This document shows, piece by piece, positions 1 through 5,734 of a DNA stretch of 6,357 nt (the stretch's first letter is position 1; the number at the start of each line of letters is the position of its first letter). The stretch is taken from assembly GCA_012512335.1 (NCBI GenBank), contig JAAZEK010000177.1, positions 1-6,357 on the forward strand, in the 5' to 3' direction. Both the position numbers and the translations under genes were made by a program. This DNA comes from Clostridiales bacterium (GTDB taxonomy: Bacteria; Bacillota; Clostridia; Caldicoprobacterales; DTU083). The notes below the pieces were generated by a model, which was given only the letters and a program-made list of their open reading frames with translations, was not told where the DNA came from and searched no databases.

Positions 1-754
1 CGTCAATGATAACAAGCATTCCTTTGTATCCGGCACCTACAAGAAAGGCAGCGAATATTTTTAGGAAGTCATACCAGGTTTCGTCGGTGATAATAAAGTT
101 GATTCCAAGATCGTTTTTTGCTTCTTTCCGAGACGGATATTCGCCCCGAAACCAACGGAGAACATTGCTTTTTTGCGCTGCATCATCCTCCTTGTATGCT
201 TTCCAATATGCAACCACTGCTTTAGCAAATTCAAATCCGTTGACCATTCCTTCTAATGAACTTGAAACAGCGTATATTTTTCTTTCGACCTGTTCTTCAA
301 ACTCATGGCCACTAATATTGGATTCTGCCTTTACAGTAGCCTGGATGCCAGATATCCATTTTTCTAATATGAGCGGTAAAGCACCACCATCGGGTTTTGA
401 TTTGGTGGAAAGGTTTCGGATTAATTCTTTGTATGTGGAAAGACCTTGACCTTTGGTTCCGGCAAAGCGGCGTTCTGGTGACAAGTCAGCATCCACTACC
501 ACAAAACCCTTGGCAGTTGCATAATTTCGGATGGTTTGAAGCAGGAAGCTTTTGCCGCTACCGTACTTACCGACAATGAAACGAAAGGTCGCACTTCCTT
601 CTTCTATCATTTCGATGTCATGCAGTATCGCCTCTATTTCCTGTTTTCGACCTACCGTAATGTATTCGAGACCAACTCGTGGTACAACACCACCTTTTAA
701 GGCGTTAATGAGGATATTCGCTATCCTGTTTGGTACTTGACTTGCCATACTCAT
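1..754 (-). CDS. BrxD-like P-loop ATPase (DUF2791 family), C-terminus beyond left edge
   Basis: This is a partial gene: 251 codons are visible, read leftward from ATG at 754, and the frame is open to the edge. The product is an ATP-binding protein of the DUF2791/BrxD type. Visible marks are the N-terminal stretch GGVVPRVGLEYITVGRKQE (residues 21-39), a Walker A motif GKYGSGKS (62-69), the family block DADLSPERRFAGTKGQG (about 93-109), and the beginning of a Walker B strand, MLVIID, whose aspartate is the last residue in the window. Family members are usually well over 400 residues, so roughly half is missing. The start overlaps the stop of the TerB-domain gene by 4 bp (ATGA), with AAGGAA at 763-768 as ribosome site; a second ATG at 748 is possible. 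Known context: BrxD pairs with an Lhr-like helicase in type 2 BREX. Inference: ATP-driven DNA processing or defence, coupled to the TerB protein. The family call is firm, the role is not. Confidence 0.9.
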   Translation of the reverse strand, partial: MSMASQVPNRIANILINALKGGVVPRVGLEYITVGRKQEIEAILHDIEMIEEGSATFRFIVGKYGSGKSFLLQTIRNYATAKGFVVVDADLSPERRFAGTKGQGLSTYKELIRNLSTKSKPDGGALPLILEKWISGIQATVKAESNISGHEFEEQVERKIYAVSSSLEGMVNGFEFAKAVVAYWKAYKEDDAAQKSNVLRWFRGEYPSRKEAKNDLGINFIITDETWYDFLKIFAAFLVGAGYKGMLVIID

Positions 755-2328
755 TTTATCAATTCCTTTACCTGCTCTATATAATCATCATATACAACAA
801 ATTCTTCATCCATAAGATTATCTCCAATAAAATCAATTGATTTTTCGTTGATACCGTCCACAAGTACCTCCAGCATTACACCACATACATCAGCGAAGGC
901 TTTGATATCATCGCCTCTTAACACAACAGCAATCGCATTAATTTCATCCTCGCTTAGTGCATCTTTTAAGCTGTCCCAAGTGTTTACGGATGTTTCAGGT
1001 TCAGCTTCTAAAGGATCAGAAAAAATATTTTGTTTTTGTGCTGAAAATGTAACCTGAGCAGAATCTACATCAATATTATCACTCGTAGCTTCAACAATCA
1101 ACGCTTCCTGTGTAATCAGCGCTTCTTGTCTGATTTTCGCAAGAGACGCATGATTTACTTTTACAATAGTTTTTGTGGCTTCCCTGTGATATTCCAAAAC
1201 TGCAGAGGGGACAATTTTCTCAATATAGAGTCCTGCCTTGGTTAATACTCGGATTGTGTCTTCATTAATCATATCCGTATTAGCAGTAATTTTAAATCTG
1301 TATTTCATAATTTTTCGCAAAGTCGATTCCATTTTCTTCATAACATAAGAGATGAATTGACGACCTTTTTCGCTTGTAAGATTAACACTAAAGCTCCAAG
1401 CGTTATTTTTGCACAAATAGATTTCATCTTTAGAAAGGACGATGCTTCTGTCTGGCTGCTTCAGGTGATTATAGAAAAGTGCATCCTTAAACGGTTTCCA
1501 TACACTAAGTTTTTTAGTCGGGCGAAACAAAGCATCATCAAAATGTATCCCTGCAGCGCCAAAATCTTGTCTGATTCGATCAATAACAAATGAAAAACAC
1601 TCCCTTATAATTTGACTTGTATCATCACTCCAAAAAACTGATTTTCGAATATCATACTTAGAAATGGAGCAAAACAAATCGAAGGTGTCATCCGTTCCTA
1701 TTGTGCTAGGAAAATATTCAGCAAGATCGTTCTTCTCAATAAATTCCGACCATGTGTAGGGTAGGTTGTAATATATATAATAATCCTTCAACCATTGGAG
1801 CACATACTTATCAATGGATTTATTATAATTTCTAAAGCTCTTCCAAAAGAAAATCAGATTATCCAAGCCATTTTGTGCATCGTCGACTCCGATGTTAGCA
1901 AGTAATTCATAAATATATAAAAATGTATAGGCCAGTGATGTATTAACAATGTTCCCTTTTCTAACTCTGGTGCGCCAGGTAAAATACGTCCTGAGCTGTT
2001 CGTATCCCATCATCTGATAGTTGGGAAAGTATTGTGAAAGCTGTGTATTCCCCGCATAATCGTCCTCAAAGTCCTTCATGAATAAGCCTTGCTCATAAAA
2101 GATGATCGCATTATCATTTTGTACACGCCTGTCAAAAAACCTTGAAAAATCATATTTAGAGCGGTGATTTCTTGAGATGTCCCTCATCTGATAGAATAGC
2201 TCACGAATTTCATCCTTTTCGGGCTCCTCTATTTTTTGCGACTTCAATACATATTTGCCAACGCCAGGAACAGGTACAGAATCATATTCAATTTCATAAA
2301 ACAATCCATTTCCCTTGTTCTCACTCAT
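751..2328 (-). CDS. TerB-N/TerB-C domain protein of a ter/BREX-like DNA-processing operon
   Basis: A complete 525-residue protein, probably cytoplasmic: no signal peptide or membrane helix is seen. The N-terminal half resembles the TerB-N domain, with the core YFPNYQMMGYEQLRTYFTWR (100-119), then RVRKG and a hydrophobic TSLAYTFLYIYELLANIG segment (130-147). The last 80 or so residues resemble TerB-C: LSEDEINAIAVVLRGDD, then an LVDGINEKSIDFIGDNL block and an acidic, tyrosine-rich YDDYIEQ end. I do not recognise a classical central TerB metal-binding domain. The region at about 220-400 is unassigned, and about 400-455 looks like an acidic linker. The start is ATG at 2328, with AAGGTGA at 2333-2339 in front. 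This is the first gene of the operon, and its stop overlaps the start of the BrxD-like ATPase. Ter-type proteins are linked in the literature to stress response and phage restriction. Biochemical function is unknown; the domain call rests on remembered family patterns. Confidence 0.82.
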   Translation of the reverse strand: MSENKGNGLFYEIEYDSVPVPGVGKYVLKSQKIEEPEKDEIRELFYQMRDISRNHRSKYDFSRFFDRRVQNDNAIIFYEQGLFMKDFEDDYAGNTQLSQYFPNYQMMGYEQLRTYFTWRTRVRKGNIVNTSLAYTFLYIYELLANIGVDDAQNGLDNLIFFWKSFRNYNKSIDKYVLQWLKDYYIYYNLPYTWSEFIEKNDLAEYFPSTIGTDDTFDLFCSISKYDIRKSVFWSDDTSQIIRECFSFVIDRIRQDFGAAGIHFDDALFRPTKKLSVWKPFKDALFYNHLKQPDRSIVLSKDEIYLCKNNAWSFSVNLTSEKGRQFISYVMKKMESTLRKIMKYRFKITANTDMINEDTIRVLTKAGLYIEKIVPSAVLEYHREATKTIVKVNHASLAKIRQEALITQEALIVEATSDNIDVDSAQVTFSAQKQNIFSDPLEAEPETSVNTWDSLKDALSEDEINAIAVVLRGDDIKAFADVCGVMLEVLVDGINEKSIDFIGDNLMDEEFVVYDDYIEQVKELIK

Positions 2329-2397
2329 GGTATCACCTTACCTAAACCAAACTTAGAAAACACATTTGACCACTATCGTCAGTATGTCCGAATTTTT

Positions 2398-2411
2398 AGA
2401 ACATTTGTTCT
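2398..2411 (-). promoter_or_regulatory. LexA-type SOS operator
   Basis: The minus strand reads AGAACAAATGTTCT, a palindrome with 6-bp arms around AA. Its core GAACAAATGTTC matches the Gram-positive LexA (DinR) box pattern GAAC-R-N-R-Y-GTTC at every defined position. The box begins 3 bp downstream of the -10 element and covers the predicted transcription start near 2408, where bound LexA would block RNA polymerase. Inference: the TerB/BrxD operon is repressed by LexA and induced by DNA damage. The match to the motif is direct; binding is not shown. Confidence 0.78.
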
Positions 2412-2414
2412 TAT

Positions 2415-2443
2415 AGACTAGCATATATTTTCTGCCTTGTCAA
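2415..2443 (-). promoter_or_regulatory. Sigma-A promoter of the TerB/BrxD operon
   Basis: On the minus strand there is a perfect -35 TTGACA (2438-2443), a 17-bp spacer, and a -10 TAGTCT (2415-2420) directly preceded by TGC, giving an extended -10. The predicted start near 2408 leaves a leader of about 80 nt before the TerB-domain gene. The -10 hexamer itself is weak (4 of 6), compensated by the TG extension and ideal spacing. Confidence 0.75.
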
Positions 2444-2458
2444 TTTAAATTTCTGCCT
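2428..2458 (-). repeat. Two 9-bp direct repeats flanking the -35 box
   Basis: AGGCAGAAA occurs twice on the minus strand, at 2450-2458 and 2429-2437. The starts are 21 bp apart, about two helical turns, with the -35 box between the copies. Same-face spacing over a promoter would suit a second DNA-binding regulator beside LexA, but chance cannot be excluded for so short a repeat. Confidence 0.4.
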
Positions 2459-2542
2459 AAGTATTCAACGCTTATTGCATTTCGTAATAACAACTACGAC
2501 TGGAATATATTTATTAAATATAAAGCTCTTCAATATGATTCA

Positions 2543-3136
2543 TTAGTTTAACGTATCTCGCAAAATATCTGCGTAGGCTATAGCCTCTGAAAAGAAAGCT
2601 TTGAAGTCTCTTTCCAGACTCTCATAATTGTTCGTTAGCTCCTGAATCGGATTTTTCATAGGGTGCCTTGAATGCGCAAACCTTCGAGCTACATTGTTAA
2701 CTGCCTTCTCTATGCCATTTACCTCGCGATAACTAAGCAGCCAATTCTCCCCAATCAAATATGGCATCATATATTTTAAGCGTTCTGGTAGAATATTTCT
2801 ATTTTTTACCAAAATATCATAGAAATCTGTTGCATAATCCTCCAGGGATGCAGCTGAGTAATCCAGCCAGTTTTTTGCTAAATAGTGGTCATAAAACATG
2901 TCCACAAGAACTCCTGCAAAACGTCTATTTAAGTCAGAAACTCGTCTTCGACTAGTATTAAATACAGGATGGGAATCGGTAAAGCTGTCCAGCTTTCGAT
3001 GCATATAGATACCCTGCTTTATCGCTTCATCATAATTGTTTTCAGTATTCTTTTTAACAAAGTCTCCGAGAAAATTCCCAAGGAGTCTTTTTTCATCTAA
3101 GCTGTCAGCTAGATAGATGTGAGCTAGATAATTCAC
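2543..3136 (-). CDS. acpH: ACP phosphodiesterase-like protein (AcpH/DUF479 family)
   Basis: A complete 197-residue protein, close to the 193 residues of E. coli AcpH, which removes the 4'-phosphopantetheine arm from holo acyl carrier protein. Family signatures seen are MNYLAHIYLAD at the N-terminus, LLGNFLGDFVK (18-28), HRKLDSFTDSHPVF (46-59) and FAGVLVDMFYDHYLAKNW (about 73-90). The conserved Asp and His residues in these blocks are those expected of this HD-like, metal-dependent family. No membrane segment is seen. The start is GTG at 3136, chosen because it gives the family's usual MNYLAH opening. AAGGAG (3151-3156) lies 14 nt upstream, which is long; GGTGG (3143-3147), 6 nt upstream, may help. 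It has its own promoter and no operon partner. No clear hairpin terminator was found after its stop. The family call is good; the exact substrate in this organism is inferred. Confidence 0.82.
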   Translation of the reverse strand: MNYLAHIYLADSLDEKRLLGNFLGDFVKKNTENNYDEAIKQGIYMHRKLDSFTDSHPVFNTSRRRVSDLNRRFAGVLVDMFYDHYLAKNWLDYSAASLEDYATDFYDILVKNRNILPERLKYMMPYLIGENWLLSYREVNGIEKAVNNVARRFAHSRHPMKNPIQELTNNYESLERDFKAFFSEAIAYADILRDTLN

Positions 3137-3242
3137 AATGCACCACCGTTCTCCTTAATTTAGTTAGTATCATCTTCACTTACAAGATTATTCGTAGCGA
3201 GCTCCTCATAATGATAATCTAATGACTATTTACAGTAGAATC

Positions 3243-3269
3243 ATTATACCATGTCTATATACTAGTCAA
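3243..3269 (-). promoter_or_regulatory. Promoter of the acpH-like gene
   Basis: On the minus strand there is a perfect -10 TATAAT (3243-3248) preceded by TGG (extended -10), and a -35 TTGACT (3264-3269, 5 of 6). The spacer is 15 bp, short for sigma-A; the extended -10 should compensate. The predicted start near 3236 gives a leader of about 100 nt. An 8-bp inverted repeat (ATAATGAT at 3208-3215 with ATCATTAT at 3240-3247) has one arm on the -10 box and could be an operator. Confidence 0.7.
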
Positions 3270-3288
3270 ACAATACATCATACCGAAG

Positions 3289-3324
3289 CTTTTGGCTTCA
3301 ATCAAAGAAGACTGAAGTCAAAAG
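3289..3324. repeat. 12-bp inverted repeat of unknown role
   Basis: CTTTTGGCTTCA (3289-3300) and TGAAGTCAAAAG (3313-3324) form an inverted repeat with one mismatch (a G-U pair in plus-strand RNA) around a 12-nt loop. A smaller hairpin, GAAGC/GCTTC at 3285-3299, overlaps the left arm, so the two folds exclude each other. Neither is followed by a convincing T-run, so I do not call it a terminator. It lies between the flavoenzyme terminator and the acpH -35 box. Confidence 0.5.
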
Positions 3325-3368
3325 TTAAAAGCGGTTATTCTAGTAGAATATCTAAGTCCAACACAATT

Positions 3369-3409
3369 TAAAATAAATATGGCAGAGAAACATAAATGCT
3401 CCTCTGCCA
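3369..3409 (-). terminator. Intrinsic terminator of the flavoenzyme gene
   Basis: On the minus strand, a perfect 8-bp stem TGGCAGAG / CTCTGCCA (3402-3409 with 3380-3387) encloses a 14-nt loop that can pair further. It is followed directly by TATTTATTTT. It starts 24 nt after the flavoenzyme stop codon. This should isolate that gene from acpH downstream. Confidence 0.8.
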
Positions 3410-3433
3410 CTATCTAAATAAAAGGGGGATAAC

Positions 3434-4768
3434 TTAAATACAACGTACCGAGTTAAATCCGTGGTGTACAGCCTTCAAAATATTATCCGGTACTTCTGCG
3501 TCACCAACAATTGCGCAATCTACCTTGCCATTGATTGCTTCAAACAGTGAAGAATTTGAGCGATAACCAGCTGCAATAGCTACAGTGTCAGCTTCGATGG
3601 TTTCCTGAACTCCATCCTTCTCGTAAACAACCTTGTTATCCTTAAATTCTACAACCTTGGCATCGGTAATGGCTTTTATATTGCAGTCTTCCATTAACTG
3701 ACGAAGAGCCTGGTCATTATTCTTACTATGACTTACAGTCATTAATACTTCAGGTAGCATTTCAATAATGGTAACATCATCGGATTTATCTGCACAGTGA
3801 CAAGCAGTTTCACAACCAACCAAGCCACCACCTAATACAACTACTTTCTTCCCATAGCCTTTCTTGTCGGTAAGAATGTCATTGGCTCCAACAACAAAGG
3901 ATTCATCAATACCCTTGATTGGAGGCATAATCGGGTTAGCGCCAGTTGCAACAATAACCTTGTCGTAGTTACCAGCAAGAACTTCCTCTGGGGTAGCTTC
4001 CTTCATTAAAGATACCTTAACATTACTTCGATGTAGCTTGTTAACCAGGTATTCTACGTAATCCATAACATCCTTCTTAAATCGTGGACCACCTGCTGCT
4101 AGTAGTAAACCGCCTAATTCATTTCTCTTTTCCCAAAGCTCAACCTGCATGCCTCTCTCAGCTGCTGTAACAGCTGCCATGATACCGGCAGGACCGCTAC
4201 CTACTACAAGCACTCGTTTGTTAGGATCGCCTGGGTTAACAGGATAATAGTCTTCAGCAAAGGCATGAGGATTTACTGCACAATGCATGATTTTACCACT
4301 AAATCCAGCATATAGACATTCGTTACAGCCTATGCAGGGAACGATATCATATGTCTCATTTCTTTGTACTTTATTTACCCAATGGGGATCGCAGATTGCA
4401 GTATGACCTAATCCAATATAGTCAGCCTTTCCTTCCTGTAGAGCTGCTTCTGCATCTGTAGGATTCTGCATTTTACCTTGAGACATAACAGGAACGCTTA
4501 CATGCTTCTTAATTTCAGCCGCAACATCCAATTGTACACGTGGTGGTTGATATACTGTATTTATGGCCTTATACCATGCCTCGTAGCAACCGACATCAAC
4601 GTGAAGAATATCAACTCCAGCTTCCTCTAGGATCTTTGCCATAGCAATTCCTTCTTCCATTTCTCTGCCACCTGGAACGCCATGATAAGGAGTAAACTTG
4701 AACAATATTGGATAATCTGGTCCAACAGCTTCACGAATTGCTTTTACGCATTCTACTGAAAAACGCAT
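3434..4768 (-). CDS. C-terminal part of the interrupted flavoenzyme (barrel end, 4Fe-4S, FAD/NAD(P)H domain)
   Basis: This 444-residue stretch begins at the first ATG after the TAG (codon 193 of the full frame). That ATG has no proper ribosome site and cuts the FMN barrel, so it is unlikely to be a real start. Full-frame positions: a barrel strand ILHVDVG with His248, at the place of the catalytic His of E. coli FadH by family reasoning; the cluster motif CIGCNEC...C with Cys337, 340, 343 and 355 in the classic CX2CX2CX11C spacing; a first dinucleotide fold VVGSGPAG (about 380-387); and a second, VLGGGLVG (about 503-510), inside it. The end, AIVGDAEVPDNILKAVHHG, is the usual FAD-contacting close of the family, so the C-terminus is complete. 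No catalytic or cluster residue is missing. Without the barrel, a separately made product would not be expected to work as an enoate reductase. Confidence 0.85.
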   Translation of the reverse strand: MRFSVECVKAIREAVGPDYPILFKFTPYHGVPGGREMEEGIAMAKILEEAGVDILHVDVGCYEAWYKAINTVYQPPRVQLDVAAEIKKHVSVPVMSQGKMQNPTDAEAALQEGKADYIGLGHTAICDPHWVNKVQRNETYDIVPCIGCNECLYAGFSGKIMHCAVNPHAFAEDYYPVNPGDPNKRVLVVGSGPAGIMAAVTAAERGMQVELWEKRNELGGLLLAAGGPRFKKDVMDYVEYLVNKLHRSNVKVSLMKEATPEEVLAGNYDKVIVATGANPIMPPIKGIDESFVVGANDILTDKKGYGKKVVVLGGGLVGCETACHCADKSDDVTIIEMLPEVLMTVSHSKNNDQALRQLMEDCNIKAITDAKVVEFKDNKVVYEKDGVQETIEADTVAIAAGYRSNSSLFEAINGKVDCAIVGDAEVPDNILKAVHHGFNSVRCI

Positions 4769-4804
4769 CCTGTTTTCTAGGCTACCACCATACTCGTCTG
4801 TTCT

Positions 4805-5344
4805 CTAATTCCATAATTCTGACTGGAATTGATCCATCAGATAACCGCCGTAACCATGAAGCTCAACAGCATCTACTTCTGCACGCTTAGCAATAGCAGC
4901 ACCTTCGCCCATCTTTTGTACCAAATGTTTGATATCTTCTACTGAAAGCTCCTTACAGATTAATTCAGGGAACCAGAATGAATCTACTTCGCTGGCTGCA
5001 TATGGCCTGACATCAGCTGTTGTAAACTGCATACGACCTAAACCTGGAGTTAATTGAATACATAGCTTTGCCCCTTGGTTATGGATCCTTCTAGCTAAAA
5101 AGTTCAGCTGCTCAAAGGATTTAGCTGTACTGAGAATATTACAGGCTTTTGCTTCATATTTTGTGGTAACCTGGTTGGCACCTGTAATAATGAGGCCAAA
5201 GCCTCCCATTGCCCGCTCTTCATAATAGCGGATGGAACGTTCCGAAAATGAACCATCTGGATCCGTTGAAGTGCCCATAGGAGCCATGTACATTCTGTTT
5301 CGTAACTTCATGTTACCGACTTGAGAGTGTTCTAGAATTTTCAT
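4805..5344 (-). CDS. N-terminal part of the interrupted flavoenzyme (FMN barrel, Old Yellow Enzyme type)
   Basis: A 179-residue product if translation stops at the TAG. It holds the first part of the Old Yellow Enzyme-like FMN barrel: the opening VGNMKLRNRMYMAPMGT (9-25), the GGFGLIITGA strand (47-56), the CIQLTPGLGR strand with Gln97 (95-104), and AVELHGYGGYLMDQF (159-173). His163 and Tyr168 sit in the last of these; Tyr168 is at the place of the catalytic tyrosine of FadH-type enzymes (family inference). The barrel is cut before its last strands, so the fragment alone should not fold into a working enzyme. The start is ATG 5344, 11 nt after AAGGAGG. A promoter lies about 165 bp upstream. 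Confidence 0.88.
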   Translation of the reverse strand: MKILEHSQVGNMKLRNRMYMAPMGTSTDPDGSFSERSIRYYEERAMGGFGLIITGANQVTTKYEAKACNILSTAKSFEQLNFLARRIHNQGAKLCIQLTPGLGRMQFTTADVRPYAASEVDSFWFPELICKELSVEDIKHLVQKMGEGAAIAKRAEVDAVELHGYGGYLMDQFQSELWN

Positions 5345-5509
5345 AGTTTGATACTCCTCCTTATTTTGGATTAAAATTTATTTTTTCGTGTTAGCTTAGC
5401 ATGATGTCAGGGTTTCTTTATTCATCTTGTTTTTTCTATTGTGTCCTACCGCATAATTTGAAATCTGATAAAATACCAGACTGCGGTCTTATAAAACTTT
5501 ACTAAGGTC

Positions 5510-5538
5510 ATAGTAGCATATGGTTAAATATTTGTCAA
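5510..5538 (-). promoter_or_regulatory. Promoter of the flavoenzyme gene
   Basis: On the minus strand there is a perfect -35 TTGACA (5533-5538), a 17-bp spacer, and a -10 TACTAT (5510-5515, 4 of 6) preceded by TGC. The build is the same as that of the TerB operon promoter. The predicted start near 5503 gives a leader of about 158 nt, long enough to carry post-transcriptional control, though I see no known riboswitch. Confidence 0.68.
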
Positions 5539-5644
5539 ACTATTTTTCGTATAAATTGTGATAATTTTTAGTTAAGATTACTGTTCACATAAAAATAATA
5601 AATCATATAGAATAAGACCGAGCTATGTCAATTAGCGATGTTAA

Positions 5645-5672
5645 TTGAAAAAAATAATTTTAGTGATACAAT
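5645..5672 (+). promoter_or_regulatory. Promoter of the pseudouridine synthase gene
   Basis: -35 TTGAAA (5645-5650), 16-bp spacer, -10 TACAAT (5667-5672, 5 of 6) preceded by TGA (extended -10). The predicted start near 5679 leaves a leader of about 55 nt. Confidence 0.7.
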
Positions 5673-5734
5673 TAAAGTGATATTCAAAGGCTCGAGAAGA
5701 CATAGAAGTACTTATTTAGATTGGAGTCGTAAGA

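Larger units (their letters stand above)
3434..5344 (-). pseudogene. Enoate reductase/2,4-dienoyl-CoA reductase-type flavoenzyme, interrupted by an in-frame TAG
   Basis: The frame runs 636 codons from ATG 5344 to the stop at 3434-3436, the normal size for this family (about 640-670 residues). It is broken only by TAG at 4805-4807 (codon 180). Across the TAG the family sequence continues in the same frame: SELWN, stop, RTDEYGGSLENR. So there is no frameshift or deletion; one base change from AAG (Lys) or CAG (Gln) would explain it, and relatives often have a polar residue there. Such enzymes hold FMN, a 4Fe-4S cluster and FAD, and use NAD(P)H to reduce the double bond of unsaturated acids or acyl-CoAs in anaerobes, in the cytoplasm. 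The substrate here cannot be told. The ribosome site AAGGAGG (5356-5362) is strong, and promoter and terminator are intact. It may be a fresh nonsense mutation, a sequence error, or a suppressed amber codon. Confidence 0.8.
5345..5734. other. 390-bp divergent intergenic region
   Basis: This stretch holds the leader and promoter of the leftward flavoenzyme gene and the promoter of the rightward pseudouridine synthase gene. The two -35 boxes are about 110 bp apart, pointing away from each other. A 9-bp sequence, ATAAGACCG, occurs on the plus strand at 5612-5620 and on the minus strand at 5484-5492. The palindrome AGACTGCGGTCT (4-bp arms) at 5479-5490 lies in the flavoenzyme leader. I see no tRNA, riboswitch or credible additional gene. 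Confidence 0.6.

Noticed and set aside
6..740. Three plus-strand open frames (6-449, 397-579, 552-740)
   Set aside because: They lie opposite the BrxD-like ATPase gene, whose translation shows clear family motifs across the whole stretch; the plus-strand frames have no recognisable content.
2368..2392. Imperfect dyad (GAC-ACT with AGT-GTC arms) in the leader downstream of the LexA box
   Set aside because: Only two 3-bp pairing blocks with unequal internal loops; too weak to call an operator or RNA structure.
2505..2521. AT-only palindrome TATATTTA-T-TAAATATA after acpH
   Set aside because: It has no GC pairs and no following T-run, so it is not a credible terminator; AT-rich palindromes are common in such DNA.
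4768..4805. Frameshift or deletion between the two flavoenzyme halves
   Set aside because: Reading straight through the TAG keeps the family sequence in the same frame with no missing residues, so a single stop codon explains the split.
4708..4890. Plus-strand open frame across the TAG region of the flavoenzyme
   Set aside because: It is a shadow of the minus-strand gene, with no ribosome site and no family resemblance.
5396..5425. Nine-residue leader peptide frame (MNKETLTSC) in the flavoenzyme leader
   Set aside because: No Shine-Dalgarno sequence lies at a suitable distance and no attenuator hairpin follows it; short frames like this are expected by chance.
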